From Nitrosomonas aestuarii (lineage in GTDB: Bacteria > Pseudomonadota > Gammaproteobacteria > Burkholderiales > Nitrosomonadaceae), in contig NZ_QAAE01000011.1 of assembly GCF_003046585.1 (NCBI RefSeq), forward strand, positions 1-64,000: a stretch of DNA of 64,000 nucleotides. The letters are read 5' to 3'. The first letter of the stretch is position 1. Each line of letters begins with the position of its first letter. This document shows positions 30,542 to 40,072 of the stretch, in pieces. A program made the translations under genes and the position numbers. The notes under the pieces were generated by a model. It was not told where the DNA came from. It saw only the letters and a list, made by a program, of their open reading frames with translations, and ran no database searches.

Positions 30542-32362
30542 ATGCCGAAACTGTTACCGCTTGGGCGTATTACCAATTTATTGCAACGGTATGCCAGAAG
30601 TGAATTAAAACCTACTCAGATAGTAGAAGCAATACATACACAGATTACTAACGACGACGATCATGTGTGGATACACAAATTATCGCTTGATACGTTATTG
30701 AGCTATGCCCACGATGTTGAATCCAAATCAATGGCGTCATTGCCATTGTATGGAATACCATTTGCAATCAAAGACAATATTGATCTGGCAGGCGTACCCA
30801 CTACTGCAGCCAATCCAGATTTCTCTTATACACCCGAGCATAGCGCGACAGTTGTACAAAAACTGATTAGTGCGGGCGCCATTCCAATAGGCAAGACCAA
30901 TCTGGATCAGTTTGCAACGGGGTTGAATGGGACACGATCTCCCTACGGAGCATGCCGCAATGCGTTTAACCCGGAATACATTTCAGGTGGATCAAGCTCA
31001 GGCTCAGCTGTTGCGATTGCTAAAGGTTTAGTGTGTTTCAGTCTGGGCACTGACACCGCGGGTTCTGGCAGGGTACCTGCCGCGTTCAATAATATCATTG
31101 GCTATAAGCCGACCAGAGGCTGGCTCTCTACCCGCGGTGTCGTACCAGCATGCCGTTCACTGGATTGTGTATCTGTTTTTACATTTACGGCTGAGGATGC
31201 GGCACATATATCGGCTGTCGTGACGGATTATGATAACGAAGATATTTATTCCCGGAAACGAAGCACGCGGCAGGTTGATTTTGGACTGATGCAACATTTT
31301 CGGTTTGGTGTGCCAAGTGCAAAACAACGCCAATTCTATGGGAATGACGAGAATGAACAGTTATTTAATGTGCATATAGCGCATCTCCAGGGATTGGGTG
31401 GTGAAGCGGTAGAAATTGATTTTGCCCCTTTTCTGGAAGCGGCACGCTTACTCTACGAGGGGCCGTGGGTAGGTGAACGATATGCGGCGATTAGAGCATT
31501 TTTTAAACTGAATAGCGAGAAAGTTATTTCACCTGTGAGGGAAATTATCGACGGCGCAGAGCAATTTTCAGCTGCAGATGCGTATGACGGCATATATCGG
31601 TTACGGACGCTAAAACGCCAGGCGGATCATGTCTGGAGCGATGTTGACTGTTTGGTGACACCCACTGCCGGAACTATTTATACGGTTCGAGCAATGTTAC
31701 AAGACCCCATACGCCTGAATGCCAACTTGGGTTATTACACAAATTTCATGAATTTACTGGATTATGCAGCAGTAGCAGTACCTGCTGGATTTCAAAGTGA
31801 TGGCTTGCCTTTTGGAGTAACACTGGCGGCACCGGCGCATCAGGATTATGCGCTTTTGCACCTTGCTGCGCGTATACAGCAAGCTTATCCTTTGCCTCTG
31901 GGTGCTACGGGTGTTCGAGATACAGCTCCTCAGATGACTAAAAAATTTTCCAATTTAATGCAGTCTGATTACGTGCGATTGGCTGTTTGTGGGGCACACT
32001 TATCCGATTTGCCTCTCAATGGTGAACTCACAAACCGCAAAGGAAAATTACTAACATGTACCCAGACAGCATCGGATTATAAACTCTATGCATTGGCTGA
32101 AGAAACACCCAGTCGTCCCGGCATGGTCCGTGTCACTGAAAATGAACAGGGATATGCTATTGAAGTTGAAGTTTGGGAATTGCCCATAAGCGAGTTGGGC
32201 AGTTTTATAACAGGCATACCAAAGCCTTTAGGAATAGGCATGATCACCTTATCAAATGGAGAGCATGTACACGGTTTTCTATGTGAGCATTATGCAGTGA
32301 CGAATGCAACAGATATCAGCCAATTTGGCGGGTGGCGTGCATATTTAGAGCATCTGAGCTGA
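30542..32362 (+). CDS. atzF: allophanate hydrolase AtzF
   Basis: A 606-residue enzyme that turns allophanate into two ammonia and two CO2. The amidase-signature domain (about 1-440) has the Ser-cisSer-Lys triad at K77 (GIPFAIKDN), S151 (SGGSSSGSA) and S175 (DTAGSGRVPA). The 74- and 24-residue spacings are those known for AtzF. The C-terminal domain (about 470-606) is the AtzF-specific decarboxylating domain. It begins three bases after the carboxylase stop with a GGAGG site, so it is in the same transcript. Whether the substrate comes from urea or carboxyguanidine, this is the final step. Confidence 0.95.
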   Translation: MPKLLPLGRITNLLQRYARSELKPTQIVEAIHTQITNDDDHVWIHKLSLDTLLSYAHDVESKSMASLPLYGIPFAIKDNIDLAGVPTTAANPDFSYTPEHSATVVQKLISAGAIPIGKTNLDQFATGLNGTRSPYGACRNAFNPEYISGGSSSGSAVAIAKGLVCFSLGTDTAGSGRVPAAFNNIIGYKPTRGWLSTRGVVPACRSLDCVSVFTFTAEDAAHISAVVTDYDNEDIYSRKRSTRQVDFGLMQHFRFGVPSAKQRQFYGNDENEQLFNVHIAHLQGLGGEAVEIDFAPFLEAARLLYEGPWVGERYAAIRAFFKLNSEKVISPVREIIDGAEQFSAADAYDGIYRLRTLKRQADHVWSDVDCLVTPTAGTIYTVRAMLQDPIRLNANLGYYTNFMNLLDYAAVAVPAGFQSDGLPFGVTLAAPAHQDYALLHLAARIQQAYPLPLGATGVRDTAPQMTKKFSNLMQSDYVRLAVCGAHLSDLPLNGELTNRKGKLLTCTQTASDYKLYALAEETPSRPGMVRVTENEQGYAIEVEVWELPISELGSFITGIPKPLGIGMITLSNGEHVHGFLCEHYAVTNATDISQFGGWRAYLEHLS

Positions 32363-32445
32363 TAATTTTTCCCGATTTGTCATGCATGGTTGTATAGAAA
32401 ACCTGGAAACAAATCAGAAAAAATATGAACTAATTACCTTCTAAC

Positions 32446-33423
32446 ATGACGGATATAAATTTTAAAAAATCAGTGAATATAAGTGAAAAAGAGGCGTGTT
32501 GGAGCGTTGCACAGGTTCAATTATTACTTGACTTGCCATTTAATGATCTGATGTATCAAGCACAGTTAGTTCATCGTCAACATCACGATGCTAATGCGGT
32601 GCAATTGTCAACGTTAATTTCAGTAAAAACGGGTGGTTGTCCTGAAGATTGTAGTTATTGTCCGCAAGCAGCACGCTACCACACTGAAGTTGAAAATCAG
32701 GATCTGCTGTCATTAGATGAAGTCGTTTTAGCAGCAAAAAATGCCAAGTCACAGGGTGCATCCCGATTCTGTATGGGTGCCGCGTGGCGTGGCCCCAAAC
32801 AGCGCGATATTGTCAAAATGGCAGAAATAGTGAGTGCTGTGAAAGCGCTAGGACTGGAAACTTGCGCTACATTGGGGATGCTGAAGCCAGGGCAGGCTGC
32901 ACAACTGAGTGATGCGGGCCTGGACTATTACAATCACAATCTTGATACTGCACCTGAAATATACGATGAAATCATTACAACACGGGATTATCAGGATCGC
33001 CTGAATACATTACAAGAAGTTCGCGATGCGGGTATTAATGTATGCTGCGGTGGGATTGTCGGTATGGGGGAAACGCGCCAATCACGTGCCGGCTTGATTG
33101 CTCAGCTGGCAAATCTGACACCTTATCCCGAATCTGTTCCAATCAACCACCTGGTACAGGTGGAGGGCACACCCTTGTATGGAACAGCGATTCTAGATCC
33201 ATTTGAATTTGTGCGTACAATCGCGGCAGCAAGGATTACCATGCCTAATGCAATAGTGCGCTTATCTGCTGGTAGACAAGAAATGTCAGAAGCGATACAG
33301 GCGTTGTGTTTTTTAGCTGGAGCCAATTCAATTTTTTATGGAGACAAACTACTGACGACTGGCAACCCTGAAGCAAACAGTGACCAGGCATTATTAAAAA
33401 AACTGGGACTGCGGTCACTATAA
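32446..33423 (+). CDS. bioB: biotin synthase BioB
   Basis: A 325-residue radical SAM enzyme that inserts sulfur into dethiobiotin. The radical SAM cluster motif is C65-xxx-C69-xx-C72 in [36 protein letters not shown] and the C-terminal [20 protein letters not shown] block are all present. Length is typical. There is no strong ribosome site before the ATG. No other bio genes are nearby. Its place 83 bases after atzF puts it next to a biotin-dependent carboxylase, and read-through from the riboswitch-controlled transcript is possible. Confidence 0.96.
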   Translation: MTDINFKKSVNISEKEACWSVAQVQLLLDLPFNDLMYQAQLVHRQHHDANAVQLSTLISVKTGGCPEDCSYCPQAARYHTEVENQDLLSLDEVVLAAKNAKSQGASRFCMGAAWRGPKQRDIVKMAEIVSAVKALGLETCATLGMLKPGQAAQLSDAGLDYYNHNLDTAPEIYDEIITTRDYQDRLNTLQEVRDAGINVCCGGIVGMGETRQSRAGLIAQLANLTPYPESVPINHLVQVEGTPLYGTAILDPFEFVRTIAAARITMPNAIVRLSAGRQEMSEAIQALCFLAGANSIFYGDKLLTTGNPEANSDQALLKKLGLRSL

Positions 33424-33819
33424 ATGCCATTTTTAAGAGCAGCAATAATAATTAATGAGAATAATAAAATTTTTTCCTATAGTTGTCTTTCTGATGAGTA
33501 CTGTGAACTGATGTGTGGCTTTCCCATCGCATGCTGAGACAATATGGAATTGGCGACGAAATAATGTTCACAATAACTTTTTGTATTGTCGGTTACAGTC
33601 TATATGCGGATGAATTAAATATTGTCTTCCATTGAGCGGGCAGGAGTTCAATGATTGTTTCATCAATTTTGTTTCTATCAATATAAATCGTTGATGCAAA
33701 TTCCAAGTCTCCCAATAATTAAATCTTCTTATTGGGAGATTCAAGTTCAAATAACATCATAAAAGCAATATTGCGATTTAAAATGCTACACTTTTGCATT
33801 TTTAGTGGATCATTTGACG
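33424..33819. other. intergenic region with one inverted repeat
   Basis: About 395 AT-rich bases between bioB and yceH with no convincing gene. A 10-bp perfect inverted repeat, CTCCCAATAA (33709-33718) and TTATTGGGAG (33729-33738) with a 10-base loop, lies about 80 bases before yceH. It could be a transcript end or an operator. The yceH promoter should be between it and 33819. Confidence 0.5.
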
Positions 33820-34512
33820 ATGAACGAATCTTCTCCTCCAGTGTTGTCTGTGCTTGAAACACGAGTGTTAGGTGTGTTGGCTGAAAAGCAGCATACTGTT
33901 CCAGATACTTATCCATTAACACTGAATGCACTGGTTGCCGGTTGCAACCAGAAATCCAGTCGCAATCCAATAATGAATGTTTCTCAAATTGAGGTCCAGG
34001 CTGCTATCGATAGTTTGAAGCATATGTTATTTGTGATTGAATCCAGCGGTGGGCGTGCAGCACGCTTTGCACATAACATAGAACGGGTACTGAAAATACC
34101 GGTACAGTCAGTTGCACTGGTGACAATGCTCATGCTTAGGGGGCCTCAAACAGCTGGTGAATTGCGTATTAATAGTGAACGGATGCACAAGTTTGCGGAT
34201 ATTTCTTCTGTCGAAGCCTTTCTGGATGAACTGGCTGAGCGGGTACCAGACAGTTTGGTGGTCAAGCTGCCGCGCCAGCCCGGCTCACGCGAAAACCGCT
34301 GGGCGCATTTGCTGGCTGGTAAGCCTGAAATTAACGAACATGAACATGCGCCGATAGCGGAAAAATATAACCTTACTGAAAACATCATATCCGAGCATGA
34401 TTTTATTGCGTTGAAATCCGATGTGACTCGACTTGAAGCTGAGGTGATTGCGCTGCGAAGAATCGTTGAAGAATTATCTTCGCAGCCGGTTTCACGTCAA
34501 AACGGCAAATGA
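33820..34512 (+). CDS. yceH: YceH family protein (DUF480)
   Basis: A 230-residue protein of the UPF0502/DUF480 family, built of two winged-helix domains and a C-terminal coiled coil (about 195-225). Diagnostic blocks are LGVLAEKQHTVPDTYPLTLNAL, CNQKSSRNPIM, LMLRGPQTAGELR and LPRQPGSRENRWAHLL. A role in transcription has been suggested from the fold, but none is established. I use the ATG at 33820; a GTG at 33805 adds five residues and is possible. It is likely a single gene. Confidence 0.9.
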   Translation: MNESSPPVLSVLETRVLGVLAEKQHTVPDTYPLTLNALVAGCNQKSSRNPIMNVSQIEVQAAIDSLKHMLFVIESSGGRAARFAHNIERVLKIPVQSVALVTMLMLRGPQTAGELRINSERMHKFADISSVEAFLDELAERVPDSLVVKLPRQPGSRENRWAHLLAGKPEINEHEHAPIAEKYNLTENIISEHDFIALKSDVTRLEAEVIALRRIVEELSSQPVSRQNGK

Positions 34513-34580
34513 AACAAAGCATTTGGAAGACATTGCCACGCAGCGTGGGATGTATGCTTGAATTTGTCATTTAATAAATC

Positions 34581-35477
34581 GTGTTGACTGATCAGCATAA
34601 GCAATCCCAATATTTACCTGTCGCAGCGCTGTTATTTGGCGCTTTTGTGTGGGGGATTATCTGGTACCCTATCCGGCTTTTGGAACAAGCAGGGGTCAGT
34701 GGGGCAATTGCAACCACTATTACTTATTTTATCGCCCTGATAATGGGATTGACACTGTTTCATGAACATGTACGTCATGCGCGTATTTTCAACGGAAATG
34801 CGCATTTGTTATTCTGGATATGTTTCTTCGCCGGTTGGGCGAATATTGCTTATATTCTGGCCGTTATTCTTGGCGAGATTGTGCGCGTACTATTATTGTT
34901 TTATCTGGCTCCGTTATGGACGATTTTATTTTCCAGGTTCTTGTTGAATGAACAATTAAGCGTTCAAGGCTATGCCGTTATGGTGTTTGCGGTTATCGGC
35001 GCGGCAGTTATGCTTTGGCAACCGGGGACACATATACCATTACCTGGTTCTGAGGGCGACTGGATGGGATTGCTGGGTGGTATTATGTTCGCACTAGTTA
35101 ATGTTCTCATTCGTAAAGATCAGTCGCACTCCATTCAATTAAAATCAATCGCTATCTGGCTGGGTGCGACTCTGGTTGGGCTCGGCTGCAGCTTTATTCT
35201 GGCAACTCCTTTGACGATCTCAGGAATTAATGTATATACATGGCTAATTTTATTGGCAGTTGGCGTACTTATGTTCATATTGAGTATTGTTGTGCAATAT
35301 GGTCTGACCTATATCCCCGCTAACAGGGCCATCGTTTTTTTAATGTTTGAATTGGTGGTGGCAGCGATAGCAGCTTATCTACTGGCCCAGGAAATTTTAA
35401 CATGGCGCGAACTTCTTGGTGGAAGCATGATTATTTCTGCCAGCCTGCTTTCTAGGAAGTTAAATCCAATTTCATAA
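34581..35477 (+). CDS. EamA/DMT-family transporter
   Basis: A 298-residue inner-membrane protein with ten hydrophobic segments in two EamA repeats (about 12-145 and 160-295). A conserved FVWGIIWYPIRLLEQAG opens the first repeat. The RAIVFLMFELVVAAIAAYLL and EILTWRELLGGSMII segments at the end are typical of the drug/metabolite transporter superfamily. The substrate cannot be told. The start is not certain: GTG at 34581 and TTG at 34584 both fit and neither has a good ribosome site. Confidence 0.8.
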   Translation: MLTDQHKQSQYLPVAALLFGAFVWGIIWYPIRLLEQAGVSGAIATTITYFIALIMGLTLFHEHVRHARIFNGNAHLLFWICFFAGWANIAYILAVILGEIVRVLLLFYLAPLWTILFSRFLLNEQLSVQGYAVMVFAVIGAAVMLWQPGTHIPLPGSEGDWMGLLGGIMFALVNVLIRKDQSHSIQLKSIAIWLGATLVGLGCSFILATPLTISGINVYTWLILLAVGVLMFILSIVVQYGLTYIPANRAIVFLMFELVVAAIAAYLLAQEILTWRELLGGSMIISASLLSRKLNPIS

Positions 35478-35544
35478 CGTGTTGTTCTGAATAACTGGAA
35501 ATTGATTCCTTCGCCCTGGCTTTAACAAGCTATGTGACAATAAA

Positions 35545-35571
35545 TTAAGTTTCTTTATGATTCGCCGTTAA
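35545..35571 (+). promoter_or_regulatory. putative sigma-28 (FliA) promoter before cheY
   Basis: TTAA (35545-35548), then exactly 15 bases, then GCCGTTAA (35564-35571). The FliA consensus is TAAA-N15-GCCGATAA, so there is one mismatch in each box with perfect spacing. It lies about 95 bases before the cheY start. Chemotaxis genes are usual FliA targets. Confidence 0.55.
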
Positions 35572-35666
35572 GTTGGTAATTGGATATGACCTATGTCGAT
35601 CTGATTCACTCAAAGATTAATTATTGTAGTTGTACTTATTAGAATTGTGTTTATTTGGAGAACAGA

Positions 35667-36068
35667 ATGGCTGACAAAAATTTAAAATTCTTGGTAGTAG
35701 ATGATTTTTCGACAATGCGTAGAATTGTTCGCAACCTATTGAAAGAGTTGGGATTTATAAATGTAGATGAAGCTGAAGACGGTGCGGTGGCACTACGGAA
35801 ACTTCAAGACGGTAATTACGATTTTGTGGTGTCTGACTGGAATATGCCCAATATGGATGGGCTCACAATGTTGCAAAGTGTGCGTGCAGACCAGAAATTA
35901 AGCAAGATTCCGGTGTTAATGGTGACAGCCGAAGCTAAAAAGGAAAATATTATAGCTGCAGCGCAGGCAGGCGCGAGTGGTTACATCGTAAAGCCATTTA
36001 CAGCTGCGGTTCTTGATGAAAAATTAAATAAAATTTTTCAGAATATGGAAAGTAAAATATCAGCCTGA
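35667..36068 (+). CDS. cheY: chemotaxis response regulator CheY
   Basis: A 133-residue single-domain receiver that binds the flagellar switch when phosphorylated. All key residues sit at E. coli positions: acidic pocket D12 and D13, phosphoacceptor D57 (VVSDWNM), T87 (VTAEA) and K109 (YIVKPF). The ATG at 35667 has GGAG seven bases upstream. An in-frame TTG at 35655 includes that ribosome site and is rejected. cheZ follows 47 bases later. No other che or flagellar gene is in the window. Confidence 0.96.
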   Translation: MADKNLKFLVVDDFSTMRRIVRNLLKELGFINVDEAEDGAVALRKLQDGNYDFVVSDWNMPNMDGLTMLQSVRADQKLSKIPVLMVTAEAKKENIIAAAQAGASGYIVKPFTAAVLDEKLNKIFQNMESKISA

Positions 36069-36115
36069 TGAGCTAAATTGGCGACCAGTTTATAACAAAC
36101 CAACCGAGTCGAGAA

Positions 36116-37114
36116 ATGAATAATGACGATTCTTTTATACAAGAAGAATTAGATATACAGCATACTAAAACAACGCAAGATATCGAAGCTTTACAGGAGA
36201 TTGTTAGCACTACTGAGCGGAAAACAATTGAAAAACTGACTGATATGGCTGCGGTTGTAACAGCAGGGGCTGACTCAGATGAAAATAGGCTGCAAAATAC
36301 ATATGTTGAGGTTGACACGGAAAATGAAATAGCGTTGATAGATTTGGCACAAGACCATAATGATTTCAAGGTGATGTCCGACGGTGTCAGCATGGAGACG
36401 GTCGATCTAAATATAAATTCAGCTGTTGAAAGTACTTCAGAAGAAGTATTGCCGGAAGCAACTGCAAAGAATTTAGATGCCGATAAAAAAATTATTGATC
36501 AGGTAGGTCATTTAACCCGCAATTTGCATAATAGCCTGCGTGAGCTTGGTTATGACAAACGATTGGAATCTTTGGCTTCCGAAGTGCCGGAAGCACAGGA
36601 TAAACTGACCTATATTGCAGCCAAGACTGAGCAGGCTGCAGATCGAACATTAAACGCGACAGAAATTGCTATGCCAATACAAGAGAGGCTTGCTTTGGAA
36701 GCTACGCAACTGTCCGAGAAGTGGAAACATTCGCTTGAAGAACAGAGAGTGCGACCGGATACTGAAAAATTCAAATTGCTGCTTATCGAAACACTCAGTT
36801 ATATTGATAAGGTGCCTGAACGGACAGACGCTACAAATGCACAGCTAATTGAGATCATGATGGCGCAGGATTTTCAAGATTTAACGGGTCAGGTTATAAA
36901 AAAAGTCACACTGATGGTTCAGAGACTTGAATATGATCTTGTGCAGCTTTTATTGGCAAATGTTCACCATGAGGATAGGCAAACATTTTCTAATACGCAG
37001 ACCACAAAAGACACAGGACTTATGAACGGACCGGTCATAAGCCCGGAAAAGAATCCCGATACGGTCAGCAGCCAGGACCAAGTGGATGATCTTCTGGCAA
37101 GTCTCGGTTTCTGA
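36116..37114 (+). CDS. cheZ: protein phosphatase CheZ
   Basis: A 332-residue CheY-phosphate phosphatase. The active-site motif QDFQDLTGQ is at 251-259, inside a long helical hairpin (about 120-290). The C-terminal DQVDDLLASLGF (last 12 residues) is the CheY-docking helix. The protein is about 120 residues longer than E. coli CheZ. The extra part is an acidic, low-conservation N-terminal region (about 1-115). It is transcribed with cheY and converges on rng, with about 40 bases between the stops. Confidence 0.93.
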   Translation: MNNDDSFIQEELDIQHTKTTQDIEALQEIVSTTERKTIEKLTDMAAVVTAGADSDENRLQNTYVEVDTENEIALIDLAQDHNDFKVMSDGVSMETVDLNINSAVESTSEEVLPEATAKNLDADKKIIDQVGHLTRNLHNSLRELGYDKRLESLASEVPEAQDKLTYIAAKTEQAADRTLNATEIAMPIQERLALEATQLSEKWKHSLEEQRVRPDTEKFKLLLIETLSYIDKVPERTDATNAQLIEIMMAQDFQDLTGQVIKKVTLMVQRLEYDLVQLLLANVHHEDRQTFSNTQTTKDTGLMNGPVISPEKNPDTVSSQDQVDDLLASLGF

Positions 37115-37155
37115 TTATAGAAATTTAATTCATTTGTTGGATTGATCACTCGGTT

Positions 37156-38610
37156 TTACATGATAATCACATCATATTGTTCTTGCGTGTATGATTCTTC
37201 AACCTGAAGACTGATGGGCCTGGCGATAAAATCGCCAAGCTGAGCAAGGCTTTGGGATTCCTCGTCAAGAAACAGATCGACAACTTGTTGAGACGCGAGA
37301 ATACGAAATTCGTTAGCATTAAACTGTCGTGATTCACGCAATAATTCACGGAGAATTTCATAGCAAATAGTTTGAGCAGTTCTGACTTCCCCACGTCCAC
37401 CGCATGTCGGGCAGGCTTCACATAAAATATGCGATAGGCTCTCGCGCATGCGTTTGCGTGTCATTTCAACAAGTCCAAGTGTACTAAAGCCATTAACAGT
37501 CATACGAGTACGATCTTTTGAAAGTGTTTTTTTAAATTCTTTTAGTACCGCGTTCTTATGTTCTTCGGAATCCATATCAATAAAGTCGACAATGATAATT
37601 CCGCCAATATTGCGTAAACGAAGCTGTCGCGCTATTACCTGAGCGGCTTCCAGATTTGTTTTGAAAATAGTATCATCAAAATTTCTTACTCCGATGAACC
37701 CGCCTGTATTAACATCCATTGTGGTTAATGCTTCAGTCTGGTCAATGATGAGATAACCACCCGATTTTAAATTGACACGTTTTGCCAGAGATTTCTGAAT
37801 TTCATCCTCTACACCATAAAGATCAAATAATGGGCGTTCGCCGGTATATAACGTAATGCGATCAATCATATTGGGCATATAGCTTCGAGCAAATGTAGCC
37901 AATCGCTGGAAGTTTTCGCGAGAGTCTATTTGAATGCTTGCTGTGTTTTCGTTTACAAAGTCACGCAAAACTCTGTGACTTAAATCTAAATCTTGGTATA
38001 GCAAAACAGGTTCCGCAACGGTTAAAGCCGTTTCCTGTATATCGTGCCATAGTTTGTGCAGGTATTCGATATCAGCGCGAAGATCATTTTCATCCGCAGC
38101 TTCGGCCATTGTCCTGATAATATAGCCGCCTGTTTCCTCATCCCGCAGAACATGCTGAAGCTTTTGACGTAGAATCTCACGTTCTTCATCATCCTCAATT
38201 CGCTGGGAAATGCCAATATGGGATTCCTGAGGAAGGTAAACAAGCATTCTTCCAGCCAGGCTTATCTGTGTAGATAGGCGCGCGCCTTTCATTCCAATAG
38301 CATCTTTAATGACTTGAACAAGAATACTATTGCCTTCAAAAAGTAACTTCTCGATTGGTTTTGTTGATTCACTGGTGTGGCTTGATTCCCATATGTCGGC
38401 CACATGCAGAAAAGCGGCACGTTCCAGTCCAATATCGATAAAAGCGGATTGCATGCCAGGCAAAACCCTGCTGACACGCCCATTATATATGTTACCTACA
38501 ATTCCGCAGCAGTTTGCACGTTCAACATGAAGTTCTTGTGTAACACCTTGTTCTAGTACGGCAACGCGTGTTTCCTGGGGTGTGATATTTACAAGTATTT
38601 CATTATCCAT
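37156..38610 (-). CDS. rng: ribonuclease G
   Basis: A 484-residue endoribonuclease of the RNase E/G family that matures the 16S rRNA 5' end and degrades mRNA. An S1 domain near 38-128 starts GNIYNGRVSRVLPGMQSAF. The catalytic Asp motifs are TTMDVNTGGF and IIVDFIDMD, and the zinc-link is CPTCGGRG. It lacks the long C-terminal scaffold of RNase E, so G is the right call. It is last in a minus-strand rlmH-maf-rng cluster, the usual order in this group, 85 bases after maf. Confidence 0.96.
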   Translation of the reverse strand: MDNEILVNITPQETRVAVLEQGVTQELHVERANCCGIVGNIYNGRVSRVLPGMQSAFIDIGLERAAFLHVADIWESSHTSESTKPIEKLLFEGNSILVQVIKDAIGMKGARLSTQISLAGRMLVYLPQESHIGISQRIEDDEEREILRQKLQHVLRDEETGGYIIRTMAEAADENDLRADIEYLHKLWHDIQETALTVAEPVLLYQDLDLSHRVLRDFVNENTASIQIDSRENFQRLATFARSYMPNMIDRITLYTGERPLFDLYGVEDEIQKSLAKRVNLKSGGYLIIDQTEALTTMDVNTGGFIGVRNFDDTIFKTNLEAAQVIARQLRLRNIGGIIIVDFIDMDSEEHKNAVLKEFKKTLSKDRTRMTVNGFSTLGLVEMTRKRMRESLSHILCEACPTCGGRGEVRTAQTICYEILRELLRESRQFNANEFRILASQQVVDLFLDEESQSLAQLGDFIARPISLQVEESYTQEQYDVIIM

Positions 38611-38695
38611 AAACGAAGCAGGCAGTACGAGAAAAGATGAATTCTAATTAATAAAGAAAAAAGTCACGACAAGGCTTAATAATAAGTAGTCAATG

Positions 38696-39319
38696 TTATT
38701 TAAATATTTCTATACCGACTTCTTCGAGTAGTTGTGATGTTTCAAACAACGGCAGTCCCTTTACGCCACTGTAACTGCCGCAGATTTCAACAATAAAGGC
38801 TGCGGCTAAACCCTGAATAGCATAAGCGCCTGCTTTATCGTACGCTTTATCATTATTGATGCAATAGCGGATTTCTTGTGCCGTTATTTCACGAAAACGA
38901 ACGGTTGTTGTTGATAATCTGACTTGTATTTCATTTTTAAATGCTACGCCAATAGCCGTTAACACCTGATGTGAACGGCCTGACAAGGCGGTAAGCATTT
39001 CTTCGGCATGTTCTTGATTTTTTGGTTTACCTAAAATGCATCCATCCAATGAGACTACTGTATCTGCAACAAGAATAGGCAATGATGGTAACTGTCGTTG
39101 CGATAAACGTAACCAGCTTGCTTCAGCTTTGGTATTAGCAATGCGATATACATAATCATTTGGCGACTCATCATGCAAAGGTGTCTCATCAATATCGTTT
39201 GGTCGGCTCAGTGTTTCGCGCATTAACAGTATTTTATACTTTACACCGATTTGTTTTAGCAGTTCGCGTCTGCGTAGACTGCGTGACGCTAGATAAATCT
39301 GGTTTTCAGTGAAAGCCAT
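38696..39319 (-). CDS. maf: Maf-family nucleotide pyrophosphatase
   Basis: A 207-residue house-cleaning nucleoside triphosphate pyrophosphatase. Family motifs are the N-terminal LASRSLRRRELL, the KAEASWLRL helix, VADTVVSLDGCILGKP and the AYAIQGLAAAFI segment near the end. The AIQG and DT features resemble the YhdE subgroup, which acts on dTTP, UTP and modified pyrimidines. It lies between rlmH and rng, 53 bases after rlmH. The exact substrate is inferred from family. Confidence 0.92.
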   Translation of the reverse strand: MAFTENQIYLASRSLRRRELLKQIGVKYKILLMRETLSRPNDIDETPLHDESPNDYVYRIANTKAEASWLRLSQRQLPSLPILVADTVVSLDGCILGKPKNQEHAEEMLTALSGRSHQVLTAIGVAFKNEIQVRLSTTTVRFREITAQEIRYCINNDKAYDKAGAYAIQGLAAAFIVEICGSYSGVKGLPLFETSQLLEEVGIEIFK

Positions 39320-39372
39320 AATGTAAATGATCTCGAAATATTATTTTAAATCTAAAATTTTTGAACTTGACA

Positions 39373-39843
39373 TTATATTCGATGATAAGGGTGATTCCTG
39401 ATTAATGTTACAGCGCGATACAATTGTTCACTCAAGATCACCCGCACAAGTCCATGTGGAAAGGTTAACTTTGAAAGAGAAAATGTTCCATGTACGGATG
39501 ATTTGATTTCATTATGCAGGCCATCCGCTCCTCCGATGATAAAGACTGTATTTCTTCCTTCTTGCATCCAATTGGTGATGGTGTGAGCCAATTGTGCAGT
39601 TGTCCACTGCGTACCATGTTCATCAAGCATAATAAGACGACATCCTGATGGTATTGCTGCTTTAATGCGATGGTATTCGGCATATAATATTTGCTCTGTG
39701 CTTTTATTGCTTGTTCGTTTCTCTGGTTTAACCTCTATCAAGTGAATGGTGACTTCTTGAGAAAGCCGTTTAGCATATTCGGTAAAAGCAGTATTAATCC
39801 AGTTTGGTAGCTTATTTGCTACAGCCAAAATATAAAATTTCAT
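39373..39843 (-). CDS. rlmH: 23S rRNA pseudouridine-1915 N3-methyltransferase RlmH
   Basis: A 156-residue SPOUT-class methyltransferase acting on helix 69 of 23S rRNA in the whole ribosome. Hallmarks are the MKFYILAVANKLPNW start, CRLIMLDEHG, FIIGGADGL and the trefoil-knot end LSKLTFPHGLVRVILSEQLYRA. Length matches E. coli (155). It is first in the rlmH-maf-rng cluster. The often-seen upstream nadD-rsfS pair is absent here. Confidence 0.96.
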   Translation of the reverse strand: MKFYILAVANKLPNWINTAFTEYAKRLSQEVTIHLIEVKPEKRTSNKSTEQILYAEYHRIKAAIPSGCRLIMLDEHGTQWTTAQLAHTITNWMQEGRNTVFIIGGADGLHNEIKSSVHGTFSLSKLTFPHGLVRVILSEQLYRAVTLIRNHPYHRI

Positions 39844-40072
39844 TTTTAACCATTTTGAAAATTAATATTTCTCTGCGATGTTACGACTTTGCATTGATAC
39901 CACAAGTAAATGAACTTCTAAAGCTTGTAATAAACTTGCATCTGTGTGCGCAAATGGAATTATAGAGCCAAAATAATAAATTAGGATGATATCTTTACGT
40001 TGGTTCTCTTTTGTGCATGAAATAGGGTCGAATCGAAATGAAGTATTTAACTGTGTTTAATTAAGTTATTTG

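Noticed and set aside
33568..33970. Small minus-strand open frames between bioB and yceH
   Set aside because: No ribosome site, no family features, and one overlaps the yceH start; the region is AT-rich and non-coding.
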